Shown piece after piece: positions 10,671 to 23,513 of a stretch of DNA of 64,000 bases. The stretch is from contig VTPC01089669.1 of assembly GCA_011009095.1 (NCBI GenBank), forward strand, positions 434,001-498,000, written 5' to 3'. This DNA comes from Ignelater luminosus. Taxonomy: Eukaryota; Arthropoda; Insecta; Coleoptera; Elateridae. Position 1 is the stretch's first letter. Every line of letters starts with the position of its first letter. Below the pieces are notes generated by a model, which searched no databases, had not been told where the DNA came from, and saw only the letters and a list, made by a program, of their open reading frames with translations. Position numbers and translations under genes: made by a program.

Positions 10671-11731
10671 GGTGAACATCGAAACATAAGTGCACTTTGT
10701 CAGAAAGACATCGAAAAACGGTTAGTTTTCAAGATACTGTTACACAAAAAAACTTCTATTTCTTTAATATCTTCATAACCTCCTGAGCTATTTGCATGAA
10801 ATTTTGTATATGGTTGTTACTATAGAAGATCTATCTTTCTATCGTATTTTGCTGTTGGTCTTCTTATCATGGGGGAGATCTAAGGAGGGGCAGTAATACT
10901 TCTGAAAAAAAAAGTTTTACGCCATTGGAAAAACTTAATAAGTTTTACGTTTTTGAATTCTACATCTAATTTAGCAAAGAAAGTCGCTCTTGAATTTCCT
11001 TAATGCGTCATTTTCTAGTAAAATTAGGTTTTGCAGAATCTCTCAAATTTAGCGGCCTATAGTAAGGTCATATGTCGTCTCAAAAACAGGATGTACTTAT
11101 TCGCATAGCATTCCTCAGAAATTAAGCCTACCTTGTCATAATAATTCTTTTCCTTAAAGATACAGGGTCTCAGAATTTTCTTTAATTAAACTTTGACACC
11201 CTGTACTATCTCGGAAACGGTGCACTTTAGGGAAAAAAGTTGTATGGCAAAGTAGGCTTAATTTTTGTTATGAAATGCAATGCGAATAAGTACATCCTGT
11301 TTTTGAGACAACGTATGACCTTACTATTAAGTCGCTGAATTTGAGAGATTTAAAACAAAATCTAGTTTTAATAGAAAACGACTCATTCTAATGCAAAGAT
11401 GCAAGAGCGACTTTTTTTGCTAAATCAAATGTAGAATTCAGAAACGTAAAAATTATTAAGCGTCACATATTTATTTTTCAGAAGTGTAACTGTCCCTGCT
11501 TAGATCTCCGCTCGTGGTAAGAAGACCAATAGTAAAATAGGGTAGAAAGATAGATCTTTTGTAGCAACAACCATATACAGAAATTCATGCAACTAGCTCG
11601 CGTGGTTTTGGAGATATTAAAGAACTAAAAATTCTTTTATGTAGCTTTGATACCATGTATCTTGAAAACTAAGCGTTTTTCAATATAAGTTTATCTGATA
11701 AAGTGCGCTTATTCCTTGATATTCTATCACC
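10671..11731. repeat. Large foldback element, arms of about 0.5 kb
   Basis: The left arm (about 10671-11150) and right arm (about 11220-11731) are inverted copies of each other. Paired landmarks include TATATGGTTGTTACTATAGA with its mirror near 11560-11580, AGATCTATCTTTCTA with TAGAAAGATAGATCT, TTGGTCTTCTTA with TAAGAAGACCAAT, and AAAAACAGGATGTACTTATT with AATAAGTACATCCTGTTTTT. The centre contains an ACAGGGT/ACCCTGT pair. Arms differ by substitutions and small indels, so the element is not recent. Outer sequences TATAGGATGATGAAAAAGAA (about 10453) and TTCTTTATCATCCTGTATA (about 12013-12031) are also mirrored, so the full unit may span about 10.45-12.03 kb. No ORF. Confidence 0.8.
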
Positions 11732-13258
11732 ATCCTGTATACTATTTTGTGATTAAAATTAACTTAATAAGTAGTATAATAATGGTATTGTTTATCTAAC
11801 TTAGCTAATGCATTGATATTTTTAAGGGGTTAAAGCATATTGCAAATTTCTACAAGAAACTCAATCCGTGTGTAAAACTGAAGTGCTTAATTTATTTTTC
11901 AGGCAGCTGTATTTGGGTTTGATGTCATGTGTTGGCCAACTCTCTATTAGGTACAATGTTACTACGTTTTCTACTATTACTATTTTTAAGTAACTGAGTC
12001 TACTCCGTCATTCTTTATCATCCTGTATAGTCTGCAGAAAGAAAAACTTGTTGCTGTAAAGTACTTTATATGGTTTATTTGTATAGTTAATTTTATTTAT
12101 TGTTAAGTATGAATAGAATTATTTAATATTCAATTTACTTCGTTTTCTTCTTGTAAACCGCTCAGATCTTAGATACAAATATTTTAATATTAAATGTTGA
12201 ATAATTCTACTTTTAAGTTCTGAACTTAAAGATTCTGCAATTTCGTTATGAGAACATGTAAAAAATAGATTCTATTGATATGTAAGTAATGAATTATAAG
12301 AATTCCACAAAAGTTTACTTTTCATTGTTTTTGTTAAGAGAAATGAACTGTATTTTCTTTAATAAAGAGATTGTTATTACTGCAATCAGTATTATATGTG
12401 TAGTTTCATAAAGTTAAACTATTCAAGTCTAACTATGACTGTTATATTTATAAAATCAAAAAGTTAGTTTGATAGATATATATTTTGTTGGGTTTTACAA
12501 TCAGCTGAAACATCATCTCTCCTTAGGTAAAAATTTGGTTTTTGTGGACTGATTCTTCAAAAATATCTATATCACATTTCACTCCATTACATTGTTAATA
12601 AATCATAGTTCACTTCCTATTTTACAATTCACTTTAGTCTCTCAAAGACATTCTCCCAACCCTCTCGGTTTACAGCATTTGTTTTCAGGTTAATAATTGC
12701 CATCTTTTTCAGTGCAATCTATTTATTCAATTCTTGGCTGCCCCTTAGGCCTTCCTTCCCTTTGTGATTTTCTTAATAACACCGGTAGTGTCATGCTACT
12801 TTCTTCTTTTCTCATTACATGCTCATACCGCCCATACCATGTTATTCTTTGTGACTTCACAAATTTCACCACAACCTGTTTTTCTTTATTCTCCTAATAA
12901 TCCAGAATTTTGTAGTATTGGTTTTCATTAATCTAATCCTAGAATTGACTTCAATAATCTACATTTAAATCTTATCAGCTTTTCGTTTTGTGTTATACTC
13001 ATTACTGCAGCAGTTTGGTACCATGTGTTGTTATTCAGCATATTTAGGGTTCTATACAGTGGTTAATTTCTAATTACACACTTTTTAATTTTGTCAAAAT
13101 AAAGTTTTTCAAAAAGTTCAACAACTTGGGTTTCCAATGAAATCAGCTATAAAACAAAAGAGCAGTGTTCATAATGTAGTACACAAATATTGAGACGACC
13201 CGGCAAAGATGTGACTTCTGGTGCCATCAACAACTCCTGTATAATCAACATGGGCTAG

Positions 13259-13383
13259 TGACCTAACTTCAGGGGCTGCACAAACACGTGATCGTCGCTG
13301 GATTGGTCGAGATTGTCAAATTATACAGAAAAAATTAAACAAGTGGCCATTACGCGGTTTGTGCAACTCCTGAAGTTAGGTCA
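13259..13383. repeat. Hairpin with 27-bp inverted arms
   Basis: The left arm, 13259-13285, begins TGACCTAACTTCAGG and the right arm, 13357-13383, ends CCTGAAGTTAGGTCA. They match with two mismatches around a 71-base loop. Just outside the right arm is CGCCACTG, a hAT-type terminus-like word. Probably a MITE; the family is not assigned. Confidence 0.65.
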
Positions 13384-15101
13384 TTAACCGCCACTGGTTA
13401 TTTATGCCCAGCATTTCAGAGCCACGCTCGTAACATTTTTTAATGCCACGGAATGAGAATTCAGAGAAAAAGTTAAACATTTCAAAGATTTTTTTTACAA
13501 TAATTAAACAAATTTTATTTGGGCCAAAATAAGTTAAAGTTTATTAGAACATAGGGCCTGGATATTGGCTTCTAAAGAACACACAAAAATCACAGTTTTT
13601 GGTTATAAATCATAAACAGCTGTTCTTGTTTTAATTAATTCTTTGGCAAATTTTTATAATCAAAGGCATTTCATACATTGTTAATACTCTGTATTTCTTT
13701 TTGTCAGAAACATTTTTGGATTGTAAGTGACCCTTCCGTAGTTCCGCACCCCCCAATCTATCGGTGTGAAAATACGTCATCCAATTAGTAATTCCAAAGT
13801 GGAATAGTATAACGCAATGAAGCAACCGCTAATGCTGGAATAAAATCTTCTTGAACTATTGAATGCTCACGGAAATCATCGGATCTAATGTTTTTTTTTT
13901 TAGAGCTATTCAAACAAAAAGGTCTACAGTGGTAAACCTCAAAATATTAAAGAATCTAAAGATTGAATTCATAACTAAATTCGACGTATATGCCGGATAC
14001 AGAGCATAACGCTAAGCAACAAATTATCTATCAGTTATGGTATTACCAAACTATCCACTATCAATATTTTGAGCATTTGATGAAATTTCACTATTACTTC
14101 TAATTTTTTTTTCTTTTGTTACTTTAAACGCTTTAAACAAGAACCTCCACATGAAGGGATGAGTGTAGGGGCCCATGATTCCCAGGTACCCCCGAGCTAT
14201 ATGCACGTCACAGTTTATTGCTTATGTAATTATGTTATATTAAAGAACAGGGTCCATTGTAAATAATAGTTGCTAGGCCTAAAAATGATATGCGGAACTG
14301 CTTTAAAATAGTACCTACTTAAATGACATAAACGTATAGACATTTAAAGAGTTTTTTTTCAATTGTTTTTGTTATGCCAAATTTTGTTACCAGAAAGAAA
14401 ACTTCTAGAACTATCAAAAAATACGAAAAAAATGCCAACTTTCTATTTGTATTCTAATGTGGTTGGAAAGTTACGAAAATCAGCTTACAAGATGTAGACT
14501 CAACGAAATTTCTTTACATGTTCTGGTGATTTTTCGAAGAATTTGTTGAATCTTCGCGACAGATGTTGTAACAGTTACATGGACAAATTCTATTTTCGCG
14601 AGTTACTAATGACGTCACAACTGTCATTTTTGGGTTATGTTTCCGTAACTCATGGAAGAACCCTGAGATATGTGTTCAATATTAACGTTAAATGTTCATT
14701 TTTTTTCGTTATTGATTTAAAGTAAATAACAGTAAATAGCAATGATGATAATATTCCAGATCATCAAACATCTCAGTTATCAATCTTTATAAGGTTCTGG
14801 CCTTATTTTTGCTAGTTACTGTACTCTATAATTATTATGGTGATCACAGTTTACAATCTAGAGGTTATATTTTCAATTTGAGGTTACAGTAACTGAACAA
14901 AATTTATATGGAACTGTATGATGGAAAAAATCTGATTTGGCAGTTTTTAACTAGTAATGTCATTTTTAAATCGCGTTTTGTAACCAGTAACGCTGTATTA
15001 GTCGAAAAATTCAACTATTATTATAATTGCCGGCTTTATTTCGATTATTCCAAACTTTATGATCGCACTATGTACATAATTATATGTATGAACCGTACGA
15101 A

Positions 15102-15191
15102 CGATCGGCAGCGAACGTCGATCCGTAAAGGCAAAAGCCGTTTGTTCGATGCTGGCAGCGCGTAAGCTTGATTACTGCTCCTGAACACAAG
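15102..15191. mobile_element. Second copy (partial, inverted) of the 3440-3579 MITE
   Basis: Shares the blocks AGCGAA(C/T)GTCGAT, TTCGATGCTGG(C/T)AGC(G/A)CGTAA and the terminal CCTGAACACAAG with the reverse complement of 3440-3579. The other terminal repeat is missing or diverged. It overlaps an open frame at 14908-15165 that I do not regard as a gene. Confidence 0.6.
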
Positions 15192-18100
15192 CATACATTG
15201 AATATAATTTCTGATTGATCATTGTTTTGGCCGAATATTTTTTTCTTGCTCTAGAAAGCTTTACTAGTAAGGTCACTTTTTAAGTAGACCTTGATTAATA
15301 AAAACTTACCAAAGGTTGTCACTTGTATTGGTGACCTGAGGTCGAGGTTCGGGAATTATAGACGTTTACGAATAGTGATCTCGGATCAACTCGATAGGTG
15401 CTTTCTTCTTTTTCGTTCAGTTCGCTGGTTTAAACAACAGCTAAAGAAGTTTTTATAAAAATAACAAAAAAATATGCTGACACTATGCTTAAGTTTTAAT
15501 AGATATACTCTGTCTCGTTTCTATAATTCCTGCTAAACTTTTGTGTTGGTAACAATACCTTATTGTGCTACTCCCATTAGATTATTGTTATTTTTTGGTT
15601 TGCTGTTAACTAATTAATCATATATGTATTTAACTAATATGTTTAATCTAAATCTAACTTAAAAACGCTAGAAATTTGAAATGGATTGGAATTATAGAAA
15701 TGAGACAGGGTATATTATAATAAAAATAAGTTCACTTTAGTATGTTTACCCCAAGAAAAATGATATAATAGAAACGGCAAGAAGCAAACAAAATTTTTCT
15801 AATTAGGTTATTATAAGGCATGTGTGCACGAAACAAAAATACAAAAATGCAGTCACACGAGAAGAATCCCAAAATCCAGAAACAAGTTGAATATTGTATC
15901 CGTGAGGTGCTCAGGATTTAAAAATCTCGTAAAGCATAATTAATCAAATGATCAAGTTAATCGCAGAATTAGCATTTTGAATTTATATTTAAATTTTACT
16001 ACGCTTGACTAAACTCTTTGATTAAGTGTGCTTTAAGCAACCGAGTCATACTTTGTTGTGTTCTCTTTTAGAGCTTTATTCTCGAGTACCCCTCTGGCCT
16101 TTGTGTTTACAACCATACAGGCTGAAAGTGAAGACTCGCAACGCGTACGAACATCTCTTTCCAGCTATGCAGCTGCACTTGGTTTATTGGGCGTTGTTCT
16201 AAATTCTAGAACTGTCAATATCTTATTAATATTATACTTATATATGTAGTCCTAAAATCTACCTTTGATGTTTCTATGTTGCAAGCACTTTTACAACTCG
16301 GCACTTCGTTTCTTTCTTATATTTAGATGTCGACTAGTGTAGGTAAATGTTGAATCATGGAACCGCATGGAACTTACTAAAAGCCAAAGCCGCCAAAGCT
16401 AAATGCTAAAAGCACAAGGCACAAGGAGCAACAAGGAGCACTAGCACAATTTACTCTCGCGTACCGTCTCTCATACATGATCTCACAAGAATTCAGAGCC
16501 GGACTCCCTATCATCAATCTTTTTTAGAATATTGATGAAAAGCGGCTTCTATATACTGTTACTTAAATAATGAGTTTTCGTGATAAGCTTTTCTTGGTGT
16601 TAGTCGTCAACATCATAAATTATTTTTAAATATTCTTTAGCTGAAAAATGCAGCAATGCAATTTTACTTCCACTAAAGGAGATACCGACCAAGTATATAT
16701 TATATTAGTGATTGCGTTAAGATTTATTATTAATACTTATTAACATAAATTTAATTGAATTTTCAGCATTATATCTTTCAAGCTGAGTACAGCGAGAGAT
16801 TTGATATGGTTACAAAGAAGCTCCTTATCGCGATTTATAGCCTTACCTTTTCGGCTTTTCCTATTAAGAATTATTAATTAAATATGAAATAATTTTTTAA
16901 GTAAGTTAATTATGGTGTAGTAGATATAAAAAACTCTAAAAGCTGAACTAATCATTAAATGATATTTAACTATTCCGAGTTTAGCTTTTCGTAAGTTTTA
17001 TGCCCTTGAAACTAGATTGTACCGGAACGAAAAACTATTTAACTATCTGTTTTACCATCGTTTTACCGTCTTTGATGGATATAGGGTTGCCAAACATTCT
17101 CTTTTCCCAGACGTTTTAGTTCTTATTAAATCCGAGATAGATTTTTAATTGTGCCCTGGTTTCTCAACCATAGCAAAAATAAGTCTTGAAAGAGGCAAAA
17201 GTTCATGAGCCGAAATTAACTTAAGTAAATGAGGTTATAATATAATGTTAAAAATAATTATTTTGAAACTGACGACGTGTTAAACAGTACTTAAATAATA
17301 ACGTGATGTAAAGAAGTAACAATTTCAACTTTCAAGTAAGATTGATTAGTAGACGGTGAATCCCCAAATGACAAATTACAATACCTAATAAAATACACTA
17401 TTCTACTGATATAACCTTACTTTATCCGCCTGACACGTTACGATATTAACATATCATCTTCAAAAGTATAAATACACAAGCTGCCGTAGTAACCAGCTAA
17501 CTTGATCCAAAGTACAACCAGAAAATATAAATAAATATATGTAATATAGAGTACCTATAATAAAGAGTATACCGTATAAGTATGCTAAAGCTTCTAAGAA
17601 TTTTACTAGGGTTTCTTAGCAGAACATTCTGCTACCAGACCCGAATATTTTTGAAAACACAACTCTTGTCCTCGTACCTTTATCCAATCTTAATACCCAA
17701 CAATCTCAGTTCTTATTAGTTAATGACACATATCTTCATCAATATGTTCTCTTAGACATTGTTTTCTGTACATATCTTTAGATTTCCTTAGATTCGGTGT
17801 TGGAAATCAATCATTATCTATTACTTTCTCTTCTCTCCACCAACGTGACGTCCTAGTGTCAGTTTAGATTCTGCAAGAAGATCCGATCTGGGTGCATCAC
17901 TAACAAGACAATTGGATGATTTTCTGAAGTTGAAAGGTTATACACTAGTATGTTGATGGTTGGAAAAAGTATATGTGCATTACGTGCAATTCCTCTTCAT
18001 ATAACAGTTATTATATGATTGAAAAGACATATTCTAAGTAAGTTTGGTTTGCGTGCGTTTAACAAGTATGTAGTGTTGTCATGTGATTATGGAACAAAAA

Positions 18101-20239
18101 GTGCACGTGCAGTAGAAGTCAAAAACATTAGAAGAAACATAACCTCAAAAACTAGCCACAGTTGCGTAAATCAAAAGCAATTTTTGTTTAAGAAAATAAT
18201 GGTGTATTTTCATCTTATGGTAGTAGTAGAATCTATGCCGAATTCAACAATTTTGTTATGGAAAATAAAAAACTAAACTAATTGGACAACAAAATCACCA
18301 CTTTTTATCTTTATCAAATGATGATACTACATTAACAGTGGTGGATGTAACGGTTCCGCTGACCCTGTGGTGCAGAGGGCCTACAAAACCTCAAGTAACC
18401 ACTTTTAATGAATGCGGGATCCCGTTTTGCGGGACTGCAATCCCTATGTGCGAAGTATCGTACTCTGAGCTCTATCGTCCTGCTCTTTCAATTACCAAAC
18501 GAATGAGAACCTGCACTTTGTACTCTTTTGGCAATAGCCAAACGATTGTGAAGCACGTAGAATTAAAGAAAAGTAAAAAAACTGAGGCAATGACATTACG
18601 AACTTTGGAACACTTATGGCGTGTAGCAATAAGGACGAGATAAGCAGGAACAAAAACGAGCATTGTTTTCGCTCTCTTTTATAAAGGTACTCTACTGCTA
18701 CTGTAGAATCTCTGAGACCAGCATCTTGTAAGTATTCCAGAAGTTAGAAGTGTATGTGCATCTAGAGAATATTTCATTTTCCAGATTACTATTACTGCTA
18801 ATAAGAGATTAGCACAGATTCCACATTTATTTATTTTTACGTCTCTACTTGAAGTAGTCTGAGGCTTTTATCTTTACACAATATTCATGTAGATAACCCC
18901 AAATCCCACACCTAAGTGTTCCACCCTTCCCTTCCCGCAAGATCTTGTTTTGGGATCCTTTAACTCAATGAAAGGATTTCTCTGAGACATGGGCGGCCCT
19001 CGGGCTCCACAATCTGGTGGCTTCTCCGCATCGCAGGATCTGCGGGGCTTTATATTCACCGCTGTGCGGCGCTATTTAAATGCCAGCTAAAGCAGTTGGC
19101 GTTAATGAATTTGCGATAGTACTTTTTTCGTATTTACAAAATAAAATTAAAGCTAGATAATCATATTTTTTTTTAAATCACTTACGTGGTCGTATCATTC
19201 TGCTCCTCAAAACCAGGGATGGAGATATCAGGTTTTTCGTTTGGATGTCTTTCAAAATATCGTTTTTGATACATTTTGGTTTTTATAAATAATTTCATTT
19301 TGTTCAACGGTAAAATAACGTTGTTATTTCGGTTAAATTGGTTTCGTTTTTTGGTTTTTAATTATTAGATTTTTAAAATCATACTTTTTTCGAGATCTCC
19401 TGTTCTATAGGCGTCAATATAAAACAAAAAATCATATTATATTACAATAACTAAGTTGCTTGTAACACGTTTCTGTTAACTCAGAGGAAAACTACGGGAT
19501 CGGGTGGCTAACTTACAGCGATCCCACTAAGTGATTAACATCAGTAGGGGTACCGACTCCGACCGCATTATTCATCTAAACACTGACTGACTGACTCGTT
19601 TACGCTACTATTAGTATGTGTTTCTTTGCTCTGTCTGTATCCATAGAAGTAAAACAATATCCACTGACGAGCACTGAGGACTTTTGGCTTAAATATAAAG
19701 ACACATTTGAAAATATCAATTTTTGGATAATCTGTTTCTTAACTTCTACAATTTACTGAAGAGAACCTCAAAAGAAAAGTCATTATTAATGCCAGCTTTC
19801 GTCTACTTAATTTGATTACGGTTAGTCGCGCGTCTATGGACTATGAGTCCGTATGGACAGAACAGAACAGCATGTAAAAAATTGTGGTGTATAATAAATA
19901 TAATCTCGCAATATGTCTTCACCCTAATCGACATATCAATTGAACGGCCGTGTTGGCATCAAACACGGATTTTAAGTAAAGCAGCTCGATACAAAAAGCA
20001 AGACTTACATCATCTTTATATTTGTCATGAAATACTTTTGCATTCATTTTTATTTGATAGTCTTCCTCTGTAAAATGTCCAAAGCATGTCAAATGAAAAG
20101 CTGATTTTGTTTGCTGGATCGAACCTCTCTATTGTGTTTTCATCAGACAATAAATGCTCTTTGGGAGATTCTAAATACCTTTTAGGAAATTCACTTGTTT
20201 CTTTGGATAAAGACTTCATAGTCATAGTTTCTGAATGAA

Positions 20240-20845
20240 TTTTCAATGTTGTCTCTACGAAAATGCCGAAACCAAAAGCATTGCATTTTCTTGTCTTACC
20301 CTTTTTTTCTTTTCGTTTGAAATGATAGTTTCAAGATCGTTTATGAAGATATCGAATAGTAACCTAAAAGGTCTAAACCCATTGCCAAGCCCGTCTTTTG
20401 CAGGCATCAAGTGTCATAGAACTTGAAAAAGTTTTTGTAGAATGTTTAACAAATTAGTAAGGGCTTGAGCTGTTGGAGAAGGAAAATTAAGGTTAGAAAC
20501 GAGTTCTGATATTAGATTTAATCATTCTGAAGTGTTGGGATTTGGTCAGCAAGTTTAGCAAGTTTCTTAAGGAAAATTTGAAGGTTGGGTCTAGATTTTC
20601 TTCAAGGAACTTGTTGAGGAAATAAGTGCAACGGGATACAGAGGTGTTGGTAAAAGAAATAACCGGGAGTATGGGAACATTGACTTTATGAATTTTTGGT
20701 AGTCCGTACTGGGATGGAGATGGTAGGATTCATGGGAATCAGGTTTTTGGGGGAAGGATATTTAATGAATCGAGAGTGTCGGAAAAGGAGATGGTGTCTT
20801 TCAGCTCTTTGAGGAATTTGGAGATCAGATCTTTCAGTAGTTGCT
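20240..20845 (-). mobile_element. Penelope-like element, reverse transcriptase remnant
   Basis: Minus-strand reading gives QYGLPKIHKVNVP followed by PVISFTNTSVSR, the diagnostic YGLPKIHK...P-x-P-V/I-V-S block of Penelope-like retroelement RTs. Downstream on the same strand KTGLAMG and IFINDLE correspond to the (T/D)G-x-x-MG-x-P-x-S-P and following blocks, separated by stops and frameshifts. The element is dead. It abuts, in opposite orientation, the GIY-YIG remnant that begins at 20855. Confidence 0.7.
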
Positions 20846-20854
20846 TAAAATCAG

Positions 20855-21290
20855 ATGAATCGAGTGCTTAAAAACGGTTACCCCCAGCCCATAATAACCT
20901 CCCTTTTCAATCAAATCAAGTTTAGTCTATTCACTCGCCTAATCCTTAGTAATATCCGTAACACCACACCTAATTCCACATACCGATCCTTATCCTTCAT
21001 CCCTAGTATACCCTTCAGTATTAACAATTTTTCCTGAAACATTACATACAAATCTCGTTTACAACTTCCCATAACCTTTCCAGATTATTGGTCACCAAAC
21101 ACGATTGAATCCATATTGTAGATAAATCCGGTATTTACCTTCTTCAATACAACAACTGCCCTTGCTCTATGTCGGGAAACGGGACGTAGTTAAAAAAAAG
21201 GTATTGTAGAACATGTAAGATCAATCAAATACAAAAACTGCTTGCTAAAAAGCTCCTGTAATTCCACCTCTGGTGAACACGTGCTTTTCC
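20855..21290 (+). mobile_element. Penelope-like element, linker and GIY-YIG endonuclease remnant
   Basis: The plus strand reads VLKNGYPQPII, a segment typical of the region after the RT in Penelope-like elements, then after several frame breaks NNCPCS, ETGRS, KKGIVEHVRSIKYKN. That corresponds to the C-P-C...GETGRSLKxRxxEH core of the GIY-YIG nuclease carried by these elements. Stops and frameshifts make it inactive. Opposite polarity to the RT piece at 20240-20845 implies two insertions or an inversion. Confidence 0.65.
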
Positions 21291-22119
21291 TTATATGCTT
21301 TCCTTCCAGACGCAAATGTTCAGTTACATTTTGGTTAAATATAACGTACTAAATATCTATAAAATTTTTGAAATCTACAATAGAAAAGATTCCCCTTTTG
21401 TCTCAACGAGATCGCAGACTTCGGAAACAATTTTCTATTGTCATGTCAAGACGATTATTATTCGTACTAGCCGAGTTAATACACCAGTTTGCTGCTTACA
21501 CAAAATGTTCAATACACTCTTTCTTTATACTCTTACATAATGTTAAAAAAGGTTTTTCATTATACAAAGAACTCACAAAATACACCTAATAATTCTGTAA
21601 TTCAGCACCCTGAGAAGTCTAAAGTAAAATTATGGCTAAAATGTTACTGAAATCCGATATTTTACACCCCTGTGTCGGCAAGTGCATGTCCAAAAAAAAT
21701 CTCTATACCTACAGAATTTTAGTTTACCTAATTCACTATATTTAGTCATCAGACTGGATAAAGTTTACTTGTTTCATATGTATATAGTTAATAATTATAT
21801 GCTGCCACCAAAAAAGTGTTAATAACGATCATTCATTACCTTGAAACAAAAAGGGGTAAGACGATTTCATTCACTTCTAATCAATCTTTATCCTTTGTTA
21901 TTTAAAATCAGTCGCGTTCCCGTTTATTTTTGTTTTTTCGACTTTGATTTAAATTAATTAGGTCATAATGTTATTACAGACTTCTCCACCACCTCACACC
22001 GCCTACGCATGCAATAGTTTATATAACGTAACAAGTTTCAAAACCGGGTAAGATTAATCTTGTATACTAATTTTTTAAAGCAAATGTTATTATTATTATT
22101 AATTCTATTGTTTAGTTTC

Positions 22120-22200
22120 TCAACGTCTGACGGATGAGGGTTTAACCCTCGAAACATGCAACGGAATTGTTACACCAACAATATAAATATTTTATGGGGA
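22120..22200 (+). other. Hammerhead-like motif, possibly a Penelope-element terminus
   Basis: Contains CTGACGG, a strong hairpin GAGGG-TTTAA-CCCTC and then GAAAC. This resembles the core layout CTGANGA-stem II-GAAA of the hammerhead ribozymes that sit in the terminal repeats of Penelope-like elements, but one core base differs and two extra bases precede the hairpin. It lies 0.8 kb downstream of a Penelope GIY-YIG remnant in the same orientation. Probably a decayed motif; activity is unlikely. Confidence 0.3.
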
Positions 22201-22435
22201 AGATTGTGAGTTTTTTACTTATATTTAGTATGTGTTTTCAACGTTCCTTATTTCGAGAAATAAGCCAAATTATAAAATTTAACACAGTTATGCTGTGTTA
22301 CCTAACAACTACACATTTTTTTTGTGTTTTGTAAAAAAAAACAAACGAAAAATAGCATATCCGATGTAAAATGTGTTAAGGACTTTCTTTTTATTGTTAA
22401 CATGTGTTTTGTGCCTGATATTCAAAAAGAATTCC

Positions 22436-22500
22436 ACGCCTCTTTCCCTTTTCGAGTTTGTTTAGAAACGCCTCTTTCCCTTTTCGAGCTTGTTTAGAAA
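22436..22500 (+). repeat. Two-copy tandem repeat, 32-bp unit
   Basis: The unit beginning ACGCCTCTTTCCCTTTTCGA and ending GTTTAGAA occurs twice, back to back, with one substitution (GAGTTTG against GAGCTTG). A recent local duplication; no function is evident. Confidence 0.85.
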
Positions 22501-22741
22501 CTGAGGTATTTTGTTCTAGTGTCACATAAATATTTCAGTTTCAACTAATTTTAGATATGAAAACAAAATTCTGTGTTCTGCACTTTTTAAAAACTTCTTG
22601 AAATTTCAAATCTAGTTAACTTTGGTATATATGTATCCTTTGCTAGCTAGAAATTAACACAATTTTACTGTTGATAGTAAATTTTTGTTCCTTGTTCTTA
22701 AATTTGTTCTTTTGTTTCTATTTCTTAGTTTCTTTGCTAAG

Positions 22742-22753
22742 CCCCCCCCCCCC
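22742..22753 (+). repeat. Poly-C tract (12 C)
   Basis: Uninterrupted run of 12 C in A+T-rich DNA, about 0.75 kb upstream of the putative patched promoter. The length may be polymorphic or an assembly approximation. Confidence 0.8.
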
Positions 22754-23482
22754 GATCGTTCCTAAACGTACTTTTATAAGATTCGGTATTCTAGAGTATT
22801 ATATGTTTATATGTACGTATAACACTATTTCATACAAAACGTACTATGCCATCCAGCTCGAGCCAATTAAAACTAACCTTTGTAATTAATAACCTGATTT
22901 GTTGTTGGGTGTCTGTAGAAGTTGGAACTATGCAACAGGTTGTCGCACCTGTATCTCGGGTTGCCTAGACACGCGTCTGTTTTTAATTGCATAATACTCA
23001 TTAATTTAGAATTTGATTTGTTAAATGTAAATTCGAATTATTAGAAATGCTTTACGCTTTTGCTTTTTCCAGGTTTTAAAAATAACTGTCCCAAACACAG
23101 AAAGATATTCGATACATATTGGTTTTTTAATTTTATCATTTGTTGTTTAAATCTAACAACTGTCAGTAATTAATTAGGTACTATAAAAATGTTACAAAGA
23201 ATGTTGTAAATTCTACATAAAAAAGAGTATTTTTTCAGAAGCAGTAATGAGAAAAAAATAGGTAAACATTTTTTATTGCTTTCTATTTTATTTATTGCTT
23301 TTAGAGTGGTTAATTAAAAATAGCAATAAAACGGCACACATTTTATTGGTAATAAATGTAATTTAAAAAATTAAATCTAGATATTTTTAATTAAAAACAA
23401 GTAATATTAAAAGAAGAAGCAGTTTTAACATTGAACATTTTATGGTAATGGGTTTTTTGCTCATGTTGCACACATAAATATA

Positions 23483-23513
23483 TATATAAAACGCAGAACG
23501 ATACGAACGATCA
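23483..23513 (+). promoter_or_regulatory. Putative patched promoter (TATA-like box)
   Basis: TATATAAA at 23483-23490 sits just where composition changes from very A+T-rich to the G+C-richer leader of patched. A start about 30 bases later would fall near CGATCATC (about 23508-23515). A TATA word is common by chance in such DNA, so this is only a candidate. Words one base off the Ci/Gli consensus (TGTGTGGTC) occur at 23632-23640 and 24379-24387. Confidence 0.3.

Larger units (their letters stand above)
11732..20020. other. Long intergenic region with hairpin repeats, no host gene recognised
   Basis: Apart from the listed repeats (13259-13383, 15102-15191), this region has no exon I can support. 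Two G+C-richer islands stand out: 18330-18660, with an open plus frame lacking an ATG at its start, and 18880-19080, with an open minus frame. Neither translation resembles a known protein. Simple repeated words (AAGGCACAAGGAGCAACAAG) occur at about 16410-16440. Confidence 0.45.
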
